This document shows positions 56,541 through 64,000 of a DNA stretch of 64,000 nt, piece by piece. The notes beneath the pieces were generated by a model that worked only from the letters and a program-made list of their open reading frames with translations, did not search any database and had not been told where the DNA came from. Every line of letters starts with the position of its first letter. The first letter of the stretch is position 1. The translations under genes and the position numbers were made by a program. Origin of the DNA: Nannochloropsis salina CCMP1776 (lineage: Eukaryota; Sar; Eustigmatophyceae; Eustigmatales; Monodopsidaceae). The stretch spans positions 176,442 through 240,441 of the forward strand of contig SDOX01000122.1 in NCBI GenBank assembly GCA_004565275.1, given 5' to 3'.

Positions 56541-57130
56541 ATAGTAGCAGTTTACTATAATTTATCGGATAAAACATGCGTTGAAACCCGCCGAAAGCCA
56601 ACAAAGATCGGTTGAAGGCGGTACCACGTCGAAAGTGGTACGAGGTGTCGTGCGGTGATTCTGCAATTTTTTCGGTTTCCCACTTTGGGCTCTTCCAGTC
56701 TCGTCACCGCCTTAAGTCCACATGTCAAGCTTTTCCTCGTGTAGTTTGGTGGCTTTGAATTGAAAGTGGGCTCGAAAAGCCTGGGCAGTTTATGTCACGA
56801 TGGACGGCTCCGTCAGACCGTGAGACTCCGGCTTCGCCCAAACGGCTTGTGTTGTGGGCGTAAGGAATCATAAATTCCGGTGTTGTCTCAAAAAATCCTC
56901 CAAGAACCTTGGGTCACGGGGAGGAATATCACTTTCACATATCATACGATCGTCCCACGTGTCTGAGTTTTTGGAATTCAGGACTACGAGTGTCTCTTGA
57001 AAGTGAGCGTCGCTGGTCTCGATTGGATGGATGGATCATTTCCTTCTCTGCCATGCCTTCGGTGGCTTCGACTGGTACAGGTACACCCACGATTTCGTAA
57101 TTTCATTGTGATTTCTGAACCTACAGGAGC
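56541..57130. other. Intergenic stretch before the kinase
   Basis: AT-rich DNA with a weak plus-strand frame (56909-57100). That frame does not join the kinase frame in phase through the acceptor at 57126, so I do not include it. Confidence 0.4.
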
Positions 57131-59484
57131 ATGGAGGTGGTAGACTTTCCATCGCCACTCATTCAACGAGTGGAGTGGGAAAGACACCTAATCTGCGGCT
57201 TGGAAGGGCACAAATTTTACGGCAATGTGTTGGTCTCAAAACCGGGGTCAAGCAATCCACAGAGAGGGCCGGTATACACAGCCGCTCCAGATTATGGGGA
57301 AAAGATAAGATCCCACGGATTGTCAACCGTATCACCAAAAGCTGGACGGATTTATCTGCTGCATCGTGTCCTCGTCCATGATAAACCTCATGTGGTAACT
57401 ATGCTGGCCTCCGAACTCCGAGAGACCATTTCACCAGGCATCACTATCCATACCGAAGGACCCTTTTATGCCGTAAAGGTGAGGATTATGCGACATCACC
57501 GGGCTTTTGCTATGCATTATGCCTGTGTGCGTGGGAACTGAACAAAATTGCCAACTTGAGGGGAAGACGGGGGTAGTGTGGTGATGTGATGCATAAAGTC
57601 CGAGAGGGGTGAAGAGGGGTCGGGGGGAATCCTTGAACTGTGAGGAAGCCCGACGAACATGATATCAGCTGCTCAGCATGGGTATGGTAGAGCAAAGAGG
57701 TTGTTCTGCGAGGGCTGACTAGGGTGGACCATGGCGGGGCAACAGTGTGTCCGGGTGGCCTGGAAAATGTCCGGGAAAAACTCCGCGGAAGTATATTCCC
57801 TGGACGCACGCATACAGGGGGCAACCGGAGAGACTCCCACAACACAGACAGATAGGGGTGGAGGATAGTCGTGTGGGAAACGAAAGGAAGTCCCAGTCCT
57901 GCGTTCGTGGGACACGGAACGGCCCGGTGAAATCCTCAGCAGGGATGATATCCGAGCTAGAGCACCATGCGAGCTTTAGTGCCCGAGAGTTTCGAAACAG
58001 GCGTCAATGATGAGATATTCTCTAAGCTTTTAATATTTTCCCTTTTCGGCGCAGGGAGTTCCTTCGTCTTCCTGTCGCTCTCCACCCTCACCTTCCTTCC
58101 TTTCCATGCCACTGGGTGCCCTTCCTCCCTTCCTCCCTCCCTCCCTCCCTCCCTCCCTCTCTCCCTCCATTCAGATCATCCGCCTCGACTACCTTCACAG
58201 CGACCCTGACGAGAAGCCTTTCAACGAAGTCGCTGCCCTCCAGCTCTTGGAAACGCTCGAACCCAGCATCGGGCCCTGCCCTGCTTCCCTCCCTCGGGCC
58301 CACGGCGCCTTCAGGGATGACCACCACCTCTACCTCTTCACTCCCTACGGCCCGGGAGGCGACCTCCTGACTTACATCTCTCAGCGACCCGGGGGCAAGG
58401 CTCGGCGGTTGGGGGAGGGCAAAGCCTGCCGTTTCTTTTTGGACATCGTGGCCGCCTTGGACTACCTGAAGGCGGCCGCGATCGTCCACCGAGACCTGTC
58501 CCTGGAGAACCTGGTGCTGACGTTGGGGGAGGAGATGACGGCCTGGGAAGCGGAGGAGGAGGAGGAAGAAGAAGCGGCCTTGTGGGGGGAAGTGGAAGAG
58601 GGAGGGGAAGGAGGGAGACAGGACGCAGACGGGGGCGTGCGGGGAGGCCGGGCCAATATCCACGACCAACGCGTCCTCCTCCCTTCCCCCCACCCCGACG
58701 TGCTCCTCGGCGAGAATGCTCGGCTCCCTCACATGCCTCACCTCCTGCACGCCCTGGGTTACGGTCCGGCGCCGCCTCCCGTCCCTCCGGGTACCCTAGG
58801 CGATGTCACGGATGTGCACGTGGCGGGGCACCTCCGCGCTTCGACGGTGACGGACCGGGAGGCCATGCACGAATTTTTGCGCCAGCCACCCCCTGGACCC
58901 GAAGCACACCATTACCGGCATTTGTACTACCACACCCTTCAGGACGCCCTCCCCCCGTCCTCCTTCCCCGCCTCGCCTTCCCCCCCCCGCCCCGTCCCTC
59001 GCCCACCGCCCCCAAACCGCCCCCTCCCCGCCGGCACTGGCGCTGCGTGCTCATCGATTTCGGGATGGCTGTCCGACTGCCGGAAAGCAAAAGCGGGAAA
59101 ACAATCGTGCTCACCCAGCAACGCTGTCGGGGAAAACTGGGTTACGTCTCCCCAGAGTCCTACTACGAGCAGCCCATCAACGGACAATCCACAGACGTAT
59201 GGTCTCTGGGAGTCATTCTACACATATTCCTGACCGGGCACCCTCTCTACCGTTACCCATGGGATCCGGCCTTCAAAGTATTGGCGGCGGGGGAAGCTCG
59301 GCAAGTGCTTGCGCATTATCGGGAGGAAATGAAGCTCCGCTTGCCTGAAACGGCGGAGGACTTGATTTGTGCGATGTTGCATCCCGATCCTAAAAAAAGG
59401 CCGACTCTGTCGGAGTTGCGCGGGGCACCGTGGGTCAGGGAGCTCCAGGAGAGGACGCGACGGGCGAGGGAAGGGAGGGATTAA
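57131..59484 (+). CDS. Divergent eukaryotic protein kinase with long insert before DFG
   Basis: Two exons, 57131..57478 and 58175..59484, joined in phase 0 so that FYAVK|IIRLDYL forms the ATP-anchoring Lys region. The catalytic loop is VHRDLSLENLVL (Asp near 223), the metal-binding loop is LIDFGMA (near 410), then RGKLGYVSPESYY in place of APE, DVWSLGVILHIFLTG, and the final Arg region HPDPKKRPTL. Between catalytic loop and DFG lie about 170 extra residues, normally under 20 in kinases. They are acidic and proline-rich with a helical part. The glycine loop is not recognisable in the N-lobe. The frame changes by one base near a 9-C run at 58980-58988. Kinase group is not assignable, and upstream exons may be missing. 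Confidence 0.78.
57479..58174 (+). other. Long kinase intron
   Basis: 696-bp intron, the longest placed in this window. Donor GTGAGG, acceptor CATTCAG after a (TCCC)n tract at about 58123-58167. Small open frames inside lack domains. Confidence 0.65.
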
Positions 59485-60928
59485 ACGGAATGGGAGGAAA
59501 AGTTCGTGGAAGGGGGGAAGGAATAGGCAAGGAACGGGAGGCAGCGAAAGGGAAGGAAAGGAGTAAAGAGAAGGAAAGAGAAAATAATGTATAAAGGATG
59601 GCTGGCTTAGATAGGTAGGCAGATGTGGGTATTGTCCTAGGTAGGTAAATTATCGATATTCACCAGGGACATGTCGTGTCAGGGTTTCACAACAGTGTCG
59701 AGAACTTGGAGTTTCAGAAGAGTAGGATCAAAGTCTTGATGTATCAGATAAATAGCGGCTCGACGGGAACGGGAACATTCGCGCAGAAGACATAAAAAGC
59801 TTTCTCGACAGGGAAGGAATCGAGATGTCATCTACACCTTTGCGAGGCCTTGCCCTGCGAACAGGGGTGGCTGCCGTATTCGTGGTAAAATCATTCCATA
59901 AACGTGCGGCTAAAAAGTGGGAAAATATTCGGTAATTTTAAATAAGTCTGAGCGAGAGGGAAACCGGGAGGGTGATGGATCTCCGACAAAGCACGATGAA
60001 GGCCAGGAGAGCATGAGAGTTGTGGGGCAATTTTGCCTTAGTCGTGGACAACAAACACATAGGTACACATTTTGAGATATTTCTGCTTGCAAGGTGCTGA
60101 AAGTCGAAGTTCAGGGCGGAAGTCAGGACTGGAAGGCCCGAACGCTTATGAAAATGATAAAATAATAAATGTTATACCTTTGAGTACCAAGTTCCTCTTT
60201 TCGTTCTAGAGATGGAAAGGATTCCTCGGCCAAACGTATAATGCCCCACGCAGGCACTAGGGAACGACTGAGGCAGCACACAGCCATGCTTTGCACGGCC
60301 TTCCCCTGGGTATCCATTTCCTGTTCAAGTGAGGGACGGTGCCGCTCTTTCCCTCTTCCGAGGTCAACTTCCTCCCAAATCCACCGCCCATGTATGGCCG
60401 GAGCTGTCGTCTTGCAGGTGATCCCCCGTCAGAGAACATCCACCACAATCCAAGCACAGCGCGGCTTCATTCGCGGCCTTCCTGCGGCTTGTCTAATGGC
60501 CTTCCCTCGTCCAAGTCCCGCCAACGCCTGTATTGCCATACTCTTAAATCTCTGAAATCACCCACCGAGAGAGTTCAATGAGGGTAATTGGCCAAGACAG
60601 CTTATGCTGTGACAAGGTCAAGAGAAGCAGACGCGCGACAAAAGAATTCCCCATGCAGGTTGACGCGTGGATGTGACACGTGCAACCAAGAGCAAGGCGC
60701 GTGCCAGACACAGTCAGGCACTCCGACCTTTGTACACTTCTTCTTTGTCACATTTCAGTTGTCATGCCCCGTACCTGACGTTCTTTGCACGCCCCCTGCC
60801 CGCCCACCGAGTCACTCTCTCCCCACACCGCCAAGCGGAGCCATCTTCTCCGCTTGTCTCGGCCATGCATATCCCCGCGACCATTTTTCTCATTCTGGTA
60901 TCCCCGCCCTCGTCACGCAGGTCCACCG
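59485..60928. other. Intergenic stretch, about 1.4 kb
   Basis: Convergent spacer between the kinase (+) and the transporter (-). It is AT-rich at 59600-60200. Frames at 60241-60555 and 60588-61040 (+) have no domain and are not called. Confidence 0.45.
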
Positions 60929-62830
60929 TCATCTTTCACGAAGCACAATCGCGACCAAACAGGTGATCATGACAACGAGCCCCACCAGGACCTGTCCCAG
61001 CGCCAGTCTCCGACGGAAATGCGGCCAGGGGTGCGCATAGAAATAGAGGAGGCCCGGAAGCAGGTACGACACGGCGGTGGACCCCGTAGCCCCCACGATT
61101 TCCAAGACAAGAGAGAGGTCTTGGACCAAGAGGGCAATAAGGAGGGAGGCAGCGAGGAAGAGGAGGGTCACGCAGGTGGCACGGAAGGCGATCAAAGGGG
61201 GGGAAAGGGGCGCTGGGCGGCTCTCACGCCGTCCAGACCGGTGGGTCTCCTCCCCCGCCCAGAGCGCCCAGAGGGCCAGAAGGCAGGTGCGGGCTGGGTG
61301 TGCCTGGAGAGGGTAGGTAAAAGTGACGAGGACGGACAGGGCGGCACGGAGGGAGGTGGAGAGGAGGGAGGCCGGGAAGGAGAGGAGGAGGTCCCGTTGA
61401 AGCGCGGCGCCGTACGTGAGGTAGGCAGCAAAGGCCAGGGTCAAGTAGACCCCGAGACTGAGGCCCGTGGCAGCCATGATGGTCTGCCGGGTCCGGCGCG
61501 GCGTTGGGTCGGCGAGTTCGTTGCACAAGAGTCCAAAATTTTGATGGGCGGTGTAAGAATACACAAAGATGGGCAAGACTTGGAGGATTGCGGGCCCCGT
61601 GCCAGCGATCTTGACCGGCCCACGACACGGGGGGGCAAGGGCGAGAACGAGGCGGGAGGGGCGGGGGCTGTTGTGGGGGGAACGGGGTGGATCGACCGCT
61701 CCCAGTGTGGCCGCCACCGAGGCCAGGGCAGGCGGCGGCGTCGGCTGGCGGGTCACGCCCAAGCTGTTCCCTTGACAGGGGTTTAGGACCTGCCCTGCGT
61801 AGAGCAAGGCCACCAAAGTTAGGACAAGGACGATGCCCACGGAGATGCCGCTGGTGAAGCGGAGGGCAGAGAGGTGGCTGGCGAAACTCAGGGGGGCCAC
61901 GAGGAGGAAAGCCAAGGTCACCCAGACCCAGCGTTCTTCCCACACGTCCGCGGGCGGGCCACCGAGGGGATGTTGCCGGGCTTCCTTGACCACGTCGGGG
62001 AGGAGGTCGCCGACAATCACCAGGTAGGAGATGGCCACACCGAAGCATTTGACGGCGACGGTCGCGTCGACCAGGACGGTTCCCCTGGGCATACAGACCT
62101 GGCAAAGTGTGTAGAAGGACGCGGGACGAGGCTGGGAAGGAGGGACGTGCGGGCCGGAAAGGCTCCGTTGGTGGACCGTGCGGGCGGAGCGCGTCAAGAG
62201 GTCGAAGCCATGCCCGCTCAAGACGGCGCTGAGCAGCAAGAGACTGCCTCCCACGAGCCACCCGCTTTGCGCCACGGCGTAAGGCAGGCCCAAAATGCCC
62301 GCGCCCATCATGTTGTTTGCCAGCACCGCCACACAGGACCACATAGCGGCCTGGTTGGCTTTGGGGGGGGGCGCATGGAGGAGCAGGTCGCTGCCTTGCT
62401 CCTGGGGTGTGTGGCCCTCCTCCCCGAGGCACTCCTCTTCCTCGTCTTCCCCAAGGTCGGGGGTGCGGGACAGGTCCACGACCGGCGAGAAAGGCATCTG
62501 CCACGCATTTCCCACGTCCTCCTCGTCGTGAACAAGGCTTGATGGGGGGTCCCTCTCGGGGGGGTAATGGACTAGCTGGCTGTAACCCTGAGGAAAACGA
62601 AACGAGACCCGAAAGGCAGTGACTGAAGTGGCGTCATCATACGTTAGGCAGGAACGCATCTTTAAACGTAAGATCAAGAGGGTCGTAGGGTACAATTCAC
62701 AAGCAAGAATGGAAAGGGATTGGGGGACGAAAATGGTGAAATTAATAACTGATGCCATTAATCGAGTACAAGGACGCTGTGACCTGGCCCCTACCTCATT
62801 TCCCCCCAAAGATTCGCCCCCGGTGGGCAT
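60929..62830 (-). CDS. Amino acid transporter, AVT / SLC38 type
   Basis: Single-exon frame of 633 residues. About ten or eleven transmembrane helices are visible after residue ~160. The first contains the family signature NNMMGAGILGLPYAVAQSG. Further helices include AISYLVIVGDLLPDV, TSGISVGIVLVLTLVALLY, FVYSYTAHQNFGLL and LVTFTYPLQAHPAR. This is the amino acid/auxin permease superfamily, nearest the vacuolar AVT6/SLC38 group, which usually exports neutral amino acids from the vacuole or imports them at the plasma membrane. The N-terminal ~160 residues are cytosolic, with an acidic segment (GEDEEEECLGEEG). The ATG at 62830 is the first in the frame; the N-terminal 80 residues look weak, and a 3' splice site (CCCTCAG at about 62586-62592) suggests an alternative 5' exon. 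Confidence 0.85.
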   Translation of the reverse strand: MPTGGESLGGNEVGARSQRPCTRLMASVINFTIFVPQSLSILACELYPTTLLILRLKMRSCLTYDDATSVTAFRVSFRFPQGYSQLVHYPPERDPPSSLVHDEEDVGNAWQMPFSPVVDLSRTPDLGEDEEEECLGEEGHTPQEQGSDLLLHAPPPKANQAAMWSCVAVLANNMMGAGILGLPYAVAQSGWLVGGSLLLLSAVLSGHGFDLLTRSARTVHQRSLSGPHVPPSQPRPASFYTLCQVCMPRGTVLVDATVAVKCFGVAISYLVIVGDLLPDVVKEARQHPLGGPPADVWEERWVWVTLAFLLVAPLSFASHLSALRFTSGISVGIVLVLTLVALLYAGQVLNPCQGNSLGVTRQPTPPPALASVAATLGAVDPPRSPHNSPRPSRLVLALAPPCRGPVKIAGTGPAILQVLPIFVYSYTAHQNFGLLCNELADPTPRRTRQTIMAATGLSLGVYLTLAFAAYLTYGAALQRDLLLSFPASLLSTSLRAALSVLVTFTYPLQAHPARTCLLALWALWAGEETHRSGRRESRPAPLSPPLIAFRATCVTLLFLAASLLIALLVQDLSLVLEIVGATGSTAVSYLLPGLLYFYAHPWPHFRRRLALGQVLVGLVVMITCLVAIVLRER

Positions 62831-63899
62831 TTCACCCCCACAGTTTTTTCCCCTCGTAATTTACAGACTCTCCTCTGTCGTGTGTGAATGGAAATCGATG
62901 GATGGCATCAACACGAAATTACCCGCACAGCTGAAGTTGCAGCGGGCCCACAGGAGGCATAAAAAATAGCCAAAACCATCAATTTTATTCCCTCATACCG
63001 AAGACCATGCAAAGTCAAAAGTCTTGCACCAAGGATATCGGACAGCACCTGCCACCGATTTAGTTGATATTGTGCAACAAATTCGGTGCCTTTTGTAAGT
63101 CCTTCCTTCATAGCAGCGGGGAAGCGGCTTGTTATTTCTTCTCGCAACTTTTTCTCCAAGCTTGTCTGCCAAATTAGTAAATCAATCCATGCATCAAACA
63201 CATTATACCGCATTTCTTGAAGAAGGGTGGTAATCAATGCGCGCTGAATGCCTGTATGCTTATAATCGGACTTGAGGGCTTCTTTTTTGGGCCTCACGTC
63301 ACGCCGGGAGGAAGCTTCCACCTCCCCTCGTATCAATTGCATTGTATAACATCCTTCGGGAAGTCATGCACGGCTGGAATGAGTGTTGGCGTGAACATTT
63401 TTACCCGATCTGTCACAGTCGTGTCACTAGCAATATATTAGCCTTTGCTTCAGTATATCCTTGGTATTGGATCCCAAGGGACCTTGCCTTCCACGCCGGA
63501 CAGGCCCTCCCACCTCCCCTACCGGGCTAAAACCACAGTCATAGAAATATAGACAGCACGAAAAAGTGTTGTAGCTGTCAAGCACAAACATGATATCACG
63601 CCTACGACTATACATGCATTTGAGGACTCACCTTTTTAGCAGACTGTTGGGATGATGTCGATTTTTCAGTCGAGGGGGCTTTGGGAAGCGTTCTTTGAGT
63701 GCCAGCGTATTTACACGAAATTGTGAAGCACAACAAATCGCAAGGACATGCAAGCTCGAGGAGGTCTTTTAATAGGCACATAGAAGAAAGGGGGAAAAAG
63801 TAGGGGTAAATTTTTTCACCCTGGCGCTTCACTCATCGACTCAACATCCTCCGCATTTGATCACTCCCACGCAGGACGTCGGTGCGCCCCCCCAAACCC
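62831..63899. other. Intergenic stretch with a weak minus-strand candidate
   Basis: A minus-strand segment 63342-62908 (144 codons) reads protein-like (ALITTLLQEMRYNVFDAWID). An upstream segment around 63832-63636 ends at a good donor (AAAAAG|GTGAGTC). They may be exons of one AT-rich gene of about 0.9 kb, but no matching acceptor was found and no family is recognised. Otherwise this is promoter DNA of the next gene. Confidence 0.25.
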
Positions 63900-64000
63900 A
63901 TGAATCTAGTGGCTTACACACTCAAGCCTCCAACGGGCGTGAGTCGGGCGCTGGTGGGCTGCTTCTTGGAAGGGGAGGAAGGGGAAGAAGAAGAGGAACT
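63900..64000 (+). CDS. 5' end of a probable SF3B3 / CPSF-A family gene, cut by the window edge
   Basis: From the ATG at 63900 the frame reads MNLVAYTLKPPTGVSRALVG followed by CFLEGEE and an acidic run to the edge. The pattern (hydrophobic-Tyr-x-Leu, then Pro-Thr-Gly, then a small-residue beta strand) matches the start of splicing factor SF3B3 (SAP130), whose relatives are DDB1 and CPSF160. Only 33 codons are visible, so the assignment is tentative. The acidic insert after CFLEG replaces the usual loop. Confidence 0.45.
   Translation, partial: MNLVAYTLKPPTGVSRALVGCFLEGEEGEEEEE

Noticed and set aside
61224-62504. 426-codon minus-strand frame overlapping the transporter
   Set aside because: It is Arg/Pro-rich with no membrane segments; the frame at 60929-62830 has the complete transporter helices.
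1-64000. Search by eye for CRISPR arrays, transposons, rRNA, LTR or virus-like elements
   Set aside because: No repeated spacer array, terminal repeats, transposase, reverse transcriptase, capsid or rRNA sequence was recognised.

Overview
The window looks like nuclear DNA of a photosynthetic stramenopile. A eustigmatophyte alga of the Nannochloropsis type is the best guess, inferred from sequence style and not proven. The genes are GC-rich, closely spaced and face both ways. Introns are few and short (about 80-300 bp, one near 700 bp) with GT...AG ends and strongly pyrimidine-rich 3' ends. Several predicted proteins begin with a signal peptide whose cleavage site is followed by phenylalanine, the bipartite plastid-targeting style of algae with red-derived complex plastids. 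No rRNA, tRNA, CRISPR array, transposon or virus-like element was recognised. One 100-base run of N (32688-32787) marks an assembly gap.

Layout. 1-1500: no gene seen. 1757-4578 (-): membrane-anchored aspartyl protease. 5154-7110 (+): ataxin-10 family protein. 7601-8626 (-): plastid-targeted protein of unknown function. 9326-13092 (-): MCM4 replicative helicase subunit, divergent from 13596-15254 (+), a coiled-coil protein. 15670-16200 (-): small secreted or organellar protein. 16603-18337 (+): FAD-dependent oxidoreductase. 19069-23769 (+): CAND1, the cullin exchange factor. 24599-25395 (-): plastid ClpS. 27852-30302 (+): a fusion of SufE and the tRNA 2-thiouridylase MnmA. 30638-30928 (-): small membrane protein. 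31671-33897 (+): LOG/lysine-decarboxylase-like protein in seven exons.

35505-38330 (+): TALE homeodomain plus RING finger protein. 40070-42772 (+): Reb1/TTF-I-like Myb protein. 43722-48155 (-): very large helical protein, tentatively SPO22/ZIP4. 48661-50184 (+): FAM98, convergent with FAM177 at 50303-50854 (-). 51899-55515 (+): Cpn60 chaperonin in eight exons. 57131-59484 (+): divergent protein kinase. 60929-62830 (-): AVT/SLC38-type amino acid transporter. 63900-64000 (+): the first codons of a probable SF3B3-like gene that leaves the window.

Most genes are unrelated housekeeping genes and form no cluster. A loose plastid theme links the unknown plastid protein, ClpS, the SufE-MnmA fusion, the FAD oxidoreductase and possibly Cpn60. 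Four conserved genes (MCM4, CAND1, ClpS, kinase) each change reading frame inside a long G or C run or GGA repeat. This suggests consensus indels in the assembly rather than broken genes. The two most unusual protein architectures are SufE-MnmA and homeodomain-RING.
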